A stretch of DNA of 43,960 nt from a virus. Position numbers and translations under genes: made by a program. The notes beneath the pieces were generated by a model. The model saw only the letters and a program-made list of their open reading frames with translations, had not been told where the DNA came from and made no database searches. Where the stretch lies: the IMG/VR virus record IMGVR_UViG_3300031963_000293, positions 1 through 43,960 of that record; one strand, given 5' to 3'. Below, in pieces: positions 1 through 9,065 of this stretch. The first letter of the stretch is position 1; each line of letters begins with the position of its first letter.

Positions 1-357
1 GGAAACGAAGAAGGCATTTCTAATATGAACACTTTGCCTTTTGATAACCTTCCCTATGAACACATCAATGCTATTGGTAAGCAATGGATCCGCCGCTATG
101 CTTTGGCTTTGGTAAAAGAAACCCTTGGCCTTATTCGTTCTAAATTCGGTACCATTCCAATTCCAGGCGATAGCGTTACTCTGAATGGTGGCGATCTTGT
201 TTCTTCTGCAAGAGAAGAACAAGAGAAACTAAAAGAAGAATTGAAGACAACCTTGGATGAGTTGACCTACGCCAAGCTTGCCGAGATAAATGCTACCATT
301 ATGGATAGCACGACCAAGGTTCAAGAGAAACTACCACTTCTCATTTATCAAGGGTGA
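1..357 (+). CDS. C-terminal part of an unknown virion-module protein (5' truncated)
   Basis: The frame is open from base 1, so the gene probably begins before the window; an ATG at 25 gives a 110-residue product if used, but its ribosome binding site is poor. The visible part is alpha-helical and charged, with a likely coiled coil at about residues 62-85 counted from the ATG. The gene ends four bases before the next start and leads directly into neck and tail genes, so it is probably a head-to-tail region protein. I recognise no family. Confidence 0.6.
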   Translation, partial: GNEEGISNMNTLPFDNLPYEHINAIGKQWIRRYALALVKETLGLIRSKFGTIPIPGDSVTLNGGDLVSSAREEQEKLKEELKTTLDELTYAKLAEINATIMDSTTKVQEKLPLLIYQG

Positions 358-360
358 TGA

Positions 361-852
361 ATGACTCATAATAAATGGACCGAGCCAGAATACGCACCAC
401 CTCCTTTGTTCTTGGGACAAAAGGAAAAAGATCTTGTCAAGCAAGTCAACGACGAACTTATTGAAAGAGTTATTGGTCAAGAGGTGTTCTATTATCCCAT
501 CGATCATATAACAACCAACTACCATCCTCTTTATGGAGAAGCAATCGTAAAAAACTTTTTGCCTCCAATAAGAATTTATGCTTTAGTAGAGTGGTCTTCT
601 TATGGTTCAACAATGACTGAAGGTTTTGGAATGGATAAGAAATCAGAGATCATTGTCCACTTTCATCATAGAAGACTGAAAGAGGACCAAGACCTTTTCG
701 TTCGTGAAGGCGATTTTGTAAAGTATGACGGTCTATATTATGAAATCTTTACCCTTGAAGAACCAAAGCAATTGTTCGGTCAAATTGGCAATTCACTTGA
801 AGTGAAGGCCACTTGCGGAATTTCAAGACAAGGGCTTTTCGATGCCACCTAA
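361..852 (+). CDS. Putative neck / head-completion protein
   Basis: A 163-residue protein starting at ATG 361, just after the preceding stop and behind an AAGGGTG ribosome binding site. The C-terminal half has a pattern typical of head-closure or neck proteins: a REGDFVKYDGLYYEI stretch followed by beta-strands. No signal peptide or membrane segment is visible. It lies immediately upstream of a gp15-like tail-completion gene and the tail sheath, the position of neck genes (13, 14) in T4. The role is inferred from position and this weak pattern; a true gp14 homologue cannot be claimed from sequence alone. Confidence 0.5.
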   Translation: MTHNKWTEPEYAPPPLFLGQKEKDLVKQVNDELIERVIGQEVFYYPIDHITTNYHPLYGEAIVKNFLPPIRIYALVEWSSYGSTMTEGFGMDKKSEIIVHFHHRRLKEDQDLFVREGDFVKYDGLYYEIFTLEEPKQLFGQIGNSLEVKATCGISRQGLFDAT

Positions 853-1765
853 GACACCACCAGACAAACCACCAGAAGAATTATATTCTCATACTGGTAT
901 CAAGGATGCTGAACGCATTCTTCGTGAAGTCACAATGATGCCTTCCACAATTGAAACAATTGATGTGGCAATGTATAACTATCTCAACGAGACTTTGAAC
1001 CTTCACGTTCAGACAAACAAAGGTTTCAAGAAGGTTCCTGTTGTCTGGGTTGCATCAGAAAGGTCTAACCAGATCAAGAATAAGAAAGAGCTTAGAGATG
1101 ATAATGGTTTCTTGATCTTCCCTATGATGACTCTGGAGAGAACTAACATTGCAAAAGACGCAAACTTCAAAGGTGTTGCTTGGGCACATCTTGGCAACGT
1201 TGCTGATGAGAAGGGGGGAGCTATTGAAGTTGCTCGTCGTATTAGACAAGATAAAACAGCAAACTTTATAAATGCTGATAAACGCCGCACAGTTCCTACG
1301 CTGACTTCTGGTAGAGGCCCAGGACAAGACAACTATCCAGGTTCAAGCTCTAAAGTTGTATATGAAACCTTATCAATGCCTATCCCAACATATATTGAAG
1401 TCAAATACAGTATTTCAATAAGAGCCGAGTATCAACAGCAGATAAATGATTTGATAACTCCATTCTTGACCAGAACAGGACAGATAACTGCTATATCTAT
1501 CAAGAATGAAGGACATAAATACGAAGCATTTATTCAAGGTAGTTTTGGACAAAATTATAATGTAAAATCTTTTCAAAACGAAGAAAGAATATATAAAACC
1601 GATATTGAAATAAAAGTTCTTGGTTATTTATTGGGCGAAGCTGCCAACGCCGATAGACCAAAAATAGCTATTAGAGAGAATGCAGTTGAATTCAAAATTG
1701 GAAGAGAACAAGTAATTCTTGGAGAAGAACCAAATTATACCCCACGTTCTTTTTACAAACGCTGA
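842..1765 (+). CDS. Tail completion / sheath-stabiliser protein (T4 gp15-like)
   Basis: A 307-residue protein whose ATG overlaps the end of the previous gene by 11 bases, suggesting translational coupling. The N-terminal part (about residues 38-115) contains the VAMYNYLNETLNLHVQT and VPVVWVASER segments I associate with T4-type tail-completion proteins; the central and C-terminal part is beta-rich. In T4, gp15 caps the finished tail and holds the sheath before head attachment. The position directly before the sheath gene fits that order (15, then 18). The family assignment rests on pattern and synteny, so it is moderate. Confidence 0.55.
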   Translation: MPPKTPPDKPPEELYSHTGIKDAERILREVTMMPSTIETIDVAMYNYLNETLNLHVQTNKGFKKVPVVWVASERSNQIKNKKELRDDNGFLIFPMMTLERTNIAKDANFKGVAWAHLGNVADEKGGAIEVARRIRQDKTANFINADKRRTVPTLTSGRGPGQDNYPGSSSKVVYETLSMPIPTYIEVKYSISIRAEYQQQINDLITPFLTRTGQITAISIKNEGHKYEAFIQGSFGQNYNVKSFQNEERIYKTDIEIKVLGYLLGEAANADRPKIAIRENAVEFKIGREQVILGEEPNYTPRSFYKR

Positions 1766-1793
1766 CAGAAAAGACGTTTGGGAGCAATAATAA

Positions 1794-1801
1794 CTATTTA
1801 T
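1794..1801 (+). promoter_or_regulatory. CTATTTAT late-type promoter element before tail sheath
   Basis: CTATTTAT preceded by AA lies 36 bases before the sheath ATG in a 64-base intergenic gap. The same octamer recurs before other tail and likely late genes in this window. No convincing -35 element is visible. A good GAGGAG ribosome binding site follows. Confidence 0.5.
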
Positions 1802-1829
1802 TTATGAAGTTTCTATAGAGGAGAATTCT

Positions 1830-4778
1830 ATGCCAGCTAATAGTTTTAAATTTGTTTCACCAGGTATCTTTCTCAACGAGATTGATAATTCCCAAATTCC
1901 TCAACCTCCCGGCGCAATTGGACCAACCATTATTGGTCGTGCCACAAAAGGCCGTGCTATGCACCCAATTAAGGTTGACTCGTTTTCTGATTTCGTTGAT
2001 CAATTTGGACCTCCAGTAGCTGGTGGTATTGACTCTGATTACAGAGCTTCTACTTTCGCTGGTCCTACCTACGGTGTTTATGGCGCACAAGCTTATCTTG
2101 CTGCTGGTGTAGGTCCAGTTAATTTTATCCGCTTGCTAGGTATTCCACACGCTGAAACAACTGATGTTAACGGAGAAGCTGGTTGGACTACTTATGACTA
2201 TTCAGGTGGTTCTAGTCCTACTGCTGTTTCTTACGGTACTGCAACTGGTGGTGGTGCTTACGGTTTGTTTATTGCCCCTTCAGGTACTGTTCCACATACC
2301 GCTACCTTAGCTGCTGTGTTCTACGTCACAAAAGGTGGTATTACTCTTTCTGGCACTTTAGACAGAACTGGTGCAGCCGGTACAGGCTCCAACGAAGTTG
2401 TCCGCTTTAGTGGTACAAACGCCGCTGTTGAACTCACCGCACAAGTTTATTCCACAAATGCTTACGGCAACCCAATCAAGTTTAAGTTCAACCTTGATAG
2501 AGATAGTTCACAGTTTGCAAGAAATGTATTCAATACAAACCCAGTACTAACAAATACTATTCTTGTTGATTCTACATCTCTAACCAAAAATGAAGCAGTA
2601 TACTGGCTAGGTGAAACTTACGAGACACAAGTTCAACAAATTTTAACAGGTTCATTTAGCGAAGTATTTGCTTGGCTTTCACCTGTAGCTAGGACAACTG
2701 GTTCAACCTTATCTGATGGTTATTCTTACAACGGAATGAAGTTCAGTCCTAACTTCTCAATGCGTACAGATTCTAATATCATTGATGCTAGAACTGGTTG
2801 GTTCTTCTCACAAGATCTAAGCACCGATACCGCTTCTTATTCTTATGATGGTATGACCAAGCTATTCCGTTTCCACGGTCTAGACGCTGGTGAATGGACA
2901 CAAAAGAATATTAAAGTTTCTATTGAAAACTTACAAGTATCACCAAATGCTGATGTTGATCCTTACGGTAAGTTCAGCGTTGTTGTCCGTTCAATCCGTG
3001 ATACAGATGCTTCACCAACCATTCTTGAAAGATTTGATAATGTAAGTCTAAATCCAAACTCTACAGATTACATCGGTGTTCGCATTGGTGATAAAACAAG
3101 AAAGTTTGATTATACACTTCGTATTAACAAAGAGTATGGTCAATACGATAACCAGTCTCGTTACATTCGTGTTGAAGTTAATCCTTCTTTGGAAGAAGGT
3201 TTGTTTGGAGCAGAGCTTCTACCTTTTGGTGTCTATGGTCCAATTCGTCCAAAGACTGTTTCACAACTAAGAACCGGTACAACCGCTGGTACACTTGCTA
3301 GTATGATCGGACACGGTAGTTTCGTGTTCGCGAGCAGAACCGATTCTTATATTAGCGGTGCTAGTACCTTTACTTCTTCCGTCGTATTCCCAGGCACTTC
3401 ACAAAGACTATCTGCTTCCGATGGTTCCATCACAGATCCAACCAAGGCTTACTTCGGCGCTCGTACAACCATTAGCGCAGATTCAAGCCGCTATGATACC
3501 AGCGTTCCAGATTGCCTAAGACTATACGGTATTGACGAGAACCAAAACATTGGTATTGGTGGTCTATCTTCCAACTCAGTATTTGAACATCAATGGGTGT
3601 TCTCACTTGATGATCTTATCATTGGTGGAAGCAACAACAACCAAGCTTACTACCTAAGTGGTTCCCGTGTTGCTGGTACTTCTAAGACAGCCCTAAATGC
3701 CTCTACCACAGGCAGCGACTCTGGCTATAAGTCAGTCATCAATGCTGGTTTCGCACGATTCACAGCACTCTTCCAAGGTGGCTCTGATGGTCTAAACATC
3801 CAAGAAGCCGAACCTTTCCAATACAGAAGACTTCAAGGTACCAACAACAAAGCTAGTGCAGAATACAACTCAGTTGAATTGGCTATTGATTTGGCTTCTG
3901 ATCCAAATATGCTTGAAACAAATATGATCGTTGTACCAGGCGTCCGCAATAGTGCTATCACAGACAAGGTTATTACAGCATGTGAAAACCGCGCTGATGC
4001 TCTTGCTATCATTGATATTGACGATGGATACAAGGCTTCTACAGAAGCTAACGCAACTACAAGAACATTCAAGTCAAGATTAGGTTCTGTCTCTAACGCA
4101 GTTACCAACCTTCGCGCTCGTAGAATCAATTCTTCGTATGCTTGTACCTACTACCCCTGGGTTCAAATCCGCGATTCAATCAATGGTCAATTGGTTTGGG
4201 TTCCACCTTCAGTTGTCGCACTCGGAACTATGGCTTCCTCCGAAAGAGTTAGCGAAGTTTGGTTTGCTCCTGCTGGCTTCAACCGTGGTGGTCTAAGTAC
4301 TGGTGCCGCTGGTTTGCCTGTCGTCAACGTTGTTGAGAAGCTAACCTCCAAGCAACGTGATGACCTTTACGCTGCCAACATCAATCCAATCGCTTCGTTC
4401 CCATCTGAAGGTATTGTGGTCTTCGGTCAAAAGACATTGCAAGTCACTCCTTCTGCTTTGGACCGTATCAACGTCCGCAGATTGATGATCTACGTCAAGA
4501 AGCAAATCTCCAGATTCGCTGCTAACGTTCTCTTCGATCCAAACGTCACCGTAACTTGGAACCGTTTCAAGGCTGCTGTTGAGCCATTCTTGGGTTCTGT
4601 CCAAGCCAGACTAGGTTTGACTGAGTACCGACTCATTCTTGATGAAACCACCACAACTCCAGACTTGATAGATCGTAACATTCTATATGCTAAGATCTAC
4701 TTGAAACCAGCAAGAGCTATCGAATTCATCGCAGTTGACTTCGTTATCTCCAGAACCGGTGCTTCTTTTGAAGACTGA
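1830..4778 (+). CDS. gp18: Contractile tail sheath protein (T4 gp18-like)
   Basis: A 982-residue protein that forms the contractile outer tube of the tail. The N-terminus has the typical sheath opening (VSPGIFLNEID, then GAIGPTIIGRATKG within the first 45 residues). The last 120 residues carry the conserved sheath C-terminal domain, with a long helix and the RLILDETTTTPDLIDRN segment before the final beta-strand used in inter-subunit handshaking. At 982 residues it is much longer than T4 gp18 (659), the extra length lying in the central, Gly/Ser/Thr-rich region. Start ATG 1830 follows GAGGAG. The next gene is the tail tube, as in T4. Confidence 0.95.
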   Translation: MPANSFKFVSPGIFLNEIDNSQIPQPPGAIGPTIIGRATKGRAMHPIKVDSFSDFVDQFGPPVAGGIDSDYRASTFAGPTYGVYGAQAYLAAGVGPVNFIRLLGIPHAETTDVNGEAGWTTYDYSGGSSPTAVSYGTATGGGAYGLFIAPSGTVPHTATLAAVFYVTKGGITLSGTLDRTGAAGTGSNEVVRFSGTNAAVELTAQVYSTNAYGNPIKFKFNLDRDSSQFARNVFNTNPVLTNTILVDSTSLTKNEAVYWLGETYETQVQQILTGSFSEVFAWLSPVARTTGSTLSDGYSYNGMKFSPNFSMRTDSNIIDARTGWFFSQDLSTDTASYSYDGMTKLFRFHGLDAGEWTQKNIKVSIENLQVSPNADVDPYGKFSVVVRSIRDTDASPTILERFDNVSLNPNSTDYIGVRIGDKTRKFDYTLRINKEYGQYDNQSRYIRVEVNPSLEEGLFGAELLPFGVYGPIRPKTVSQLRTGTTAGTLASMIGHGSFVFASRTDSYISGASTFTSSVVFPGTSQRLSASDGSITDPTKAYFGARTTISADSSRYDTSVPDCLRLYGIDENQNIGIGGLSSNSVFEHQWVFSLDDLIIGGSNNNQAYYLSGSRVAGTSKTALNASTTGSDSGYKSVINAGFARFTALFQGGSDGLNIQEAEPFQYRRLQGTNNKASAEYNSVELAIDLASDPNMLETNMIVVPGVRNSAITDKVITACENRADALAIIDIDDGYKASTEANATTRTFKSRLGSVSNAVTNLRARRINSSYACTYYPWVQIRDSINGQLVWVPPSVVALGTMASSERVSEVWFAPAGFNRGGLSTGAAGLPVVNVVEKLTSKQRDDLYAANINPIASFPSEGIVVFGQKTLQVTPSALDRINVRRLMIYVKKQISRFAANVLFDPNVTVTWNRFKAAVEPFLGSVQARLGLTEYRLILDETTTTPDLIDRNILYAKIYLKPARAIEFIAVDFVISRTGASFED

Positions 4779-4792
4779 AAAATAAGTTGACA

Positions 4793-4805
4793 CTACTTAC
4801 TATAG
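4793..4805 (+). promoter_or_regulatory. Degenerate late-type promoter element before tail tube
   Basis: CTACTTACTATAG, preceded by A, resembles the CTATTTATAATG element found before other late genes and lies 30 bases before the tube ATG. A TTGACA lies only 8 bases before the TATAGA, too close for a normal sigma70 promoter. Confidence 0.3.
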
Positions 4806-4822
4806 AATAGGAGAAACAAATA

Positions 4823-5443
4823 ATGGCAAATGCTTTCTGGACAGACGCAACTCTTAGAGATCCAAAAAGAAAGTTTCGGTTTACAGTTCAGCTTCTAGCA
4901 TATCCAGGTGCTGCTACCTGGTATGCTAAATCTGTTGATAAACCATCTTTCGGTATCACTTCTACCCAACACGTTTTCTTAAACCACACCTTCAATTATC
5001 CAGGTAAGGTTGAGTGGAAAGATATTACAGTAACCTTAGTTGATCCAGTTGAGCCAGATGCTGCTGCCAACACAATGGCTATTATCCAGAATGCAGGATA
5101 TCATCCTCCAATGGATGTTCAGGATTTATCCACAATGTCTAAATCCCGTGCTGTTGGTGCCTTAAAGGGTGTTATCATCAAACAAATTGGCTCAGAAGGC
5201 GACCTTGACATTCTTGAAGAGTGGACATTGAGAAATGCTTTCATTACTGATGTTACTTTAGGTGATCTCACTTATGGCACAGATGATTTGTCAGAAATCA
5301 AACTTACTCTAAAGTATGATTGGGCTACCTGCTTTATTCCTGGTGCTGGCTCTTCGGTTGATATTTCAGGTCAACCAGCGGGTGTGGCTCAACCATTCCA
5401 GCCAGTTAGAAACACCTTCTTTGATTTGAGTAATAGAAGATAA
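4823..5443 (+). CDS. gp19: Tail tube protein (T4 gp19-like)
   Basis: A 206-residue protein forming the inner tail tube through which DNA passes. It shows the tube-family layout: an N-terminal DPKRKFRFTVQL strand, a central VEWKDITVTLVDPVEPD strand pair and a C-terminal LTLKYDWATC strand. Size and position straight after the sheath gene match T4 gp19 (163 residues) and its relatives. ATG 4823 follows an AGGAG ribosome binding site 9 bases upstream. No unusual features. Confidence 0.9.
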   Translation: MANAFWTDATLRDPKRKFRFTVQLLAYPGAATWYAKSVDKPSFGITSTQHVFLNHTFNYPGKVEWKDITVTLVDPVEPDAAANTMAIIQNAGYHPPMDVQDLSTMSKSRAVGALKGVIIKQIGSEGDLDILEEWTLRNAFITDVTLGDLTYGTDDLSEIKLTLKYDWATCFIPGAGSSVDISGQPAGVAQPFQPVRNTFFDLSNRR

Positions 5444-5463
5444 TTTATATTTGAGAGGTAAAA

Positions 5464-6297
5464 TTGTCTAGAAATAACCAGAGCAGGCTGCAAGCTCCAC
5501 AGCCTGCTTTTTCCGTTGATCCTGTGAGCGCAATGCCCCAAACTCATATTAGCATTTCAGTTCCAAGTGAGTTTGTTGAGCTACCATCCCGTGGAATGTT
5601 TTATCCACCAAGCCACCCGCTTCATCGCAAACCTTCTATTGAGATAAAGCATATGACAGCTAAGGAAGAAGATATCCTTACGTCAGAAGCTTTGATCAAG
5701 AAAGGTCTTGTATTGGACCGTTTAATTCAAAGTGTTATTCTTGATAAGAATATAGATCCTTCAAGCCTATTGGTATGTGATAGAAATGCTATTTTGATAG
5801 CTATTCGCATTACTGGGTATGGTCCAGAATATGAAGCAACAGCTACTTGTCCTGCTTGTGGACATAAACACGATATCAACTATGATCTTGAACAAATAGA
5901 GAGTACTGAATATGTTAAACCAGAAGATGTACATTTCTCAGATCGTGGCTCTTGCATTGTAAAGCTTCCAAAGAGCGGTGATACGATTGAGTTTAGACTT
6001 CTTACCGGTTACGACGAGAAAGAAGTTCTTAATATTGATAAGACATCCGTTGCTAGTACATTGGTCACAGATCAGTTAAAGAGTTTGATTCTTACCATAA
6101 ATGGTAATGAAGATATAGCCTTCATCAACGCATATGTCACAGGTATGTCAGCATTTGATTCACGATACTTGCGAAAAGCTATTAAGTCCAGTACTCCAAA
6201 CGTTGATTTGAAATACAGCTTGTCTTGTAATAAGTGTAATACTCAATCGGTCGTGGAGGTACCGATTGGCATCAAGTTTTTTTGGCCTGACGCATAA
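5464..6297 (+). CDS. gp26: Baseplate hub assembly protein / tail chaperone (T4 gp26-like)
   Basis: A 277-residue protein of the T4 gp26-like baseplate family. A proline-rich N-terminal tail (residues 1-30) precedes the conserved FVELPSRGMFYPPSHPL segment. C129-x2-C132 and a second C-x2-C near residue 256 form a probable zinc ribbon. The start is TTG 5464 behind GAGAGGT. The last codons contain a run of seven T (6277-6283), where the next gene overlaps in the +1 frame. It sits between tail tube and tape measure, the usual place of tail-assembly chaperones. In T4, gene 26 is likewise followed by gene 51. Confidence 0.75.
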   Translation: MSRNNQSRLQAPQPAFSVDPVSAMPQTHISISVPSEFVELPSRGMFYPPSHPLHRKPSIEIKHMTAKEEDILTSEALIKKGLVLDRLIQSVILDKNIDPSSLLVCDRNAILIAIRITGYGPEYEATATCPACGHKHDINYDLEQIESTEYVKPEDVHFSDRGSCIVKLPKSGDTIEFRLLTGYDEKEVLNIDKTSVASTLVTDQLKSLILTINGNEDIAFINAYVTGMSAFDSRYLRKAIKSSTPNVDLKYSLSCNKCNTQSVVEVPIGIKFFWPDA

Positions 6298-6472
6298 GTA
6301 TATACAGGGAGTTTATGAAGAGATATTTCAATTGAAGTATCACGGTGGGTTTTCCATTTTTGAATCTTATAACCTCCCCATCAATATTCGTCGTTGGTTC
6401 TTGAACCGTTTAAGTGAACAGTTCAAGAAAGAAGCAGAACAAATAAAGAAAGCTAGAAGTAAATCTAAATAA
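6266..6472 (+). CDS. gp51: gp51-like short partner of the gp26-like protein
   Basis: A 68-codon frame overlapping the gp26-like gene by 32 bases in the +1 frame. The product has a pattern I recognise from partners of gp26-like proteins: HKYIQGVYEEIFQLKYHGG, then YNLP and a basic tail. Expression could be from TTG 6266, which has a GGAGGT ribosome binding site five bases upstream inside the upstream gene. Alternatively a +1 (or -2) ribosomal frameshift on the T7 run at 6277-6283 would give a roughly 335-residue fusion, analogous to G/GT tail chaperones. The sequence alone does not decide. Confidence 0.65.
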   Translation: MASSFFGLTHKYIQGVYEEIFQLKYHGGFSIFESYNLPINIRRWFLNRLSEQFKKEAEQIKKARSKSK

Positions 6473-6476
6473 CCCT

Positions 6477-6504
6477 GACCGCCGTAAAGGCGGTCTTTTT
6501 ATTT
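6477..6504 (+). terminator. Rho-independent terminator after the gp26/gp51 pair
   Basis: A perfect 7-bp stem (GACCGCC 6477-6483 with GGCGGTC 6489-6495) closes a GTAAA loop and is followed by TTTTTATTT. It separates the sheath-tube-chaperone group from the next group, which has its own late-type promoter element at 6510. Confidence 0.9.
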
Positions 6505-6509
6505 ATCAA

Positions 6510-6521
6510 CTATTTATAATG
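6510..6521 (+). promoter_or_regulatory. CTATTTATAATG late-type promoter element
   Basis: One of the two fullest copies of the recurrent element (the other is at 23622). It lies directly after a terminator and 22 bases before the ATG at 6532. It overlaps the GAGGTG ribosome binding site by almost nothing, so any transcript would have a very short leader. Confidence 0.55.
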
Positions 6522-6531
6522 AGGTGTAACT

Positions 6532-6870
6532 ATGCCAAAAGACGATAACTTGATTGATCTAAATGAAGTCAAAAAAATGTTCAATAACCAACTGAACGAG
6601 GCATTAGCTGACGCCATGAGTTGGTGGACAAGCACTCTTTTAAAGGCTACCTATGGTTCCCAAGGAATTGAACTTCCTTTTCGTTTGGCTGGCTCTAGAA
6701 ATGAATTAGCCGCTCTTATTTCGGCTATGGGCTTGGAACGTCGTTATATGGCCGATGCCCAGCGTTATGGTCTTGATAATCCTGTAACATACAAAACTAA
6801 AAACGTATTAGAGAAAGCTGTTCGTGATTTTGAAAGCAAAACTGGTATTCCTTGGCCTTTCAAAAGCTGA
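6532..6870 (+). CDS. Unassigned small tail-module protein
   Basis: A 112-residue soluble protein, mostly helical, with a tryptophan pair (SWWTSTL) near residue 31 and a C-terminal SKTGIPWPF segment. ATG 6532 follows GAGGTG. It has its own late-type promoter element and lies directly before the tape measure gene, so it is probably a late tail or baseplate component or a tail assembly factor. I recognise no family and assign no function. Confidence 0.75.
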   Translation: MPKDDNLIDLNEVKKMFNNQLNEALADAMSWWTSTLLKATYGSQGIELPFRLAGSRNELAALISAMGLERRYMADAQRYGLDNPVTYKTKNVLEKAVRDFESKTGIPWPFKS

Positions 6871-6899
6871 TCTGTTTTATATAATAAAGGAGTGTTATT

Positions 6900-9056
6900 A
6901 TGACAACTGGAGGCGGTGATGGAGGAGGGACCGGAGATGGTGGTGTAACACGCACGCCCCTTACACCAGAAGAAAGAAATATAAAAGTTAAAGAACAGGC
7001 AAGAATAAATGAAAGTCTGAAAGAACAGCGGAAAATAATTGAGGAATTACAGAAAGAATTAGGAAAATTAACGGAAGGTACAGCGGAATATCTAGATAAA
7101 TCTAGAGAAGTAGAAGCTGCTGTATTATCTAGGCTTAAAATTGAATTAAGAACTTTAGAAGTACTAGAAGAACTTTCTGATGGAACAGTAGACTATACTG
7201 CTAAAATAGAACTCGCTACAAAAGCAATTAATGACCAGAAAGATAAACTAGAAGAACTTTCCGAAACTTTAAGAAATTTTAATAGCTCAATGGCTATGGG
7301 TACGCAAGCTGGAAATCAGCTTGCTACTTCTATAGGCATTACTAGTAGTAGGTTATCAGAATTTTTTGAATCCTTAGAGAAAGGAAAATTCAATCTTGAT
7401 GGTTTTAAAGAAGGTTTAAAAGATTCTTTTACCGGTGCTAAAATCGGCACATCAGCTATTAATACTTACATTGATTCTAATCTTGAATTATTTGCCACAC
7501 TTCAAACCGTAAACTCTGAACTCAATAAAACATTTACTCCAGAATATGCTAATAGAATAATAAATTCAACTAACTCCATAGAAGTAAGTCTTAGAAGATA
7601 TAATATAGGTTTTGATGAATCTGCTAAAGCTGTTGAGACATTAAACAACAATATGTCAGATTTTGCTAACCTAACTGACAATCAGATAGAAAGTTTAACA
7701 ACTGATTCAGCATTGATGACAAGGTTTGGCGTTTCAAATGAAGATTATGCTTCAACCATTCAAGAAATGACCAAAGGATTCGGAGATTCAATAGAAGCAG
7801 CCCAAGAAAATATGCGTGAAATGAGAACCTTTTCTGGTGCAATTGGAAAATCTACCAAAGAAGTTATGGCGGATTTCGGAAAGGTTCAGAGTTTCTTGGC
7901 ACAGTATGGTTCAAATTATGAAAACATATTTCGTAGAATGGAGGTTATTACTAGAAAAACTGGTGTCGCTATTCAAGATCTCCAATCTATTGCAGAAGGA
8001 TTTGACCAATTTGATGGTGCTTCTCAATCTGTTGGAAAACTTAACGCTTTGCTGGGGGGTCCGTTCTTAAACACTATTGATATGATAAACACGGAAGACC
8101 CCGCTGAACAAATAATGAAGATCAAGCGAGCATTTGATGCTGCTGGTAGATCGGTTAATTCTATGCATAGAAGAGAGTTGCAAGCTTTTGCTAGCAGCAT
8201 TCCAGGTATTAACGGCGATATTAACAAGATGAAAATGTTATTCGGTCAGCTTGATCAAGGAGTGCTAGATTCTGCCGATTCTATTAATAGTTTTATTGAA
8301 GGCTCGGATGACTCAACTAATATGTTAAAAACACAAGCCGAACTTACAATGACATTGAAAGATACGTTTGATGCGATAAAGAAGATGATAGCTGAAAACG
8401 GTCCCTTGATACAGAGTCTTATGACAACTCTACAATCTGGTCTTCAATTGATCGCTAACCTTGGGGAAAACATAAGAAATGTAATGTTTGATATAGGAAA
8501 AATATTTAGTAAAACACTTATGTTTCCAGCTAAAATAGCAGAAGAAATAACAGAAATATTTGGTATAAAATTTCTATCAAAAGTACCAGGTTTAGGAATT
8601 TTGATAGGGGTAATATCAGGATTATCTAGACTTGCTAGTGGAGATATCGTCGGTGCTGTTGGCGAGTTGTTTTCGGGGATAGCTGGTGGTTTTGGGGCGA
8701 CCGCTATTTCTGTTGGTATTGATGCTGCGTTATTAGCCTCAGATGTTGCTGGCTATACTGGTGCTAGTGGTAGTTTGAATATAGGAGGTAGAAAAGAAAC
8801 AGAAATGGCTGTTGGTGGTATCGTAACCAGAGAAGTCAATAACGTTACAATAGGAGAAAGAGGCAGAGAAGCTGTCATTCCTCTTGAAGATGGTAAAGAC
8901 TATTTGGTTGATCCCCTTGCTAAAGCTGTCCAACAAGTCGGTGGTGGAGGCTTAAGTGGAACTCCAAATATAAACCTTACAGTAATGCTTGAAGGCAGAG
9001 AGCTTCGTGCATTTGTCAAGAATGTTATTGTTGAAAATCTCAACCCACTAAAGTAA
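6900..9056 (+). CDS. Tape measure protein
   Basis: A 718-residue protein that sets tail length and is threaded inside the tube. A Gly-rich N-terminus is followed by a long charged coiled coil (about residues 25-125), a helical middle, hydrophobic segments near residues 560-630 (GLGILIGVISGL and a Gly/Ala-rich stretch) and the typical tape-measure C-terminus with GGIVTREVNNVTIGERGREA then VIPL. The segment before it, AVGG, is also typical. ATG 6900 has an AAAGGAG site. It corresponds in position to T4 gene 29. The length is short to medium for a contractile-tail phage. Confidence 0.88.
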   Translation: MTTGGGDGGGTGDGGVTRTPLTPEERNIKVKEQARINESLKEQRKIIEELQKELGKLTEGTAEYLDKSREVEAAVLSRLKIELRTLEVLEELSDGTVDYTAKIELATKAINDQKDKLEELSETLRNFNSSMAMGTQAGNQLATSIGITSSRLSEFFESLEKGKFNLDGFKEGLKDSFTGAKIGTSAINTYIDSNLELFATLQTVNSELNKTFTPEYANRIINSTNSIEVSLRRYNIGFDESAKAVETLNNNMSDFANLTDNQIESLTTDSALMTRFGVSNEDYASTIQEMTKGFGDSIEAAQENMREMRTFSGAIGKSTKEVMADFGKVQSFLAQYGSNYENIFRRMEVITRKTGVAIQDLQSIAEGFDQFDGASQSVGKLNALLGGPFLNTIDMINTEDPAEQIMKIKRAFDAAGRSVNSMHRRELQAFASSIPGINGDINKMKMLFGQLDQGVLDSADSINSFIEGSDDSTNMLKTQAELTMTLKDTFDAIKKMIAENGPLIQSLMTTLQSGLQLIANLGENIRNVMFDIGKIFSKTLMFPAKIAEEITEIFGIKFLSKVPGLGILIGVISGLSRLASGDIVGAVGELFSGIAGGFGATAISVGIDAALLASDVAGYTGASGSLNIGGRKETEMAVGGIVTREVNNVTIGERGREAVIPLEDGKDYLVDPLAKAVQQVGGGGLSGTPNINLTVMLEGRELRAFVKNVIVENLNPLK

Positions 9057-9065
9057 AGGTGATAA

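Noticed and set aside
1820-1832. AGAATTCT palindrome at the sheath RBS as an operator
   Set aside because: It is an eight-base palindrome found once, created by the RBS and start region; no evidence for a regulator site.
4784-4806. TTGACA...TATAGA before the tail tube as a sigma70 promoter
   Set aside because: The spacer is only 8 bases; a degenerate late-type element fits better.
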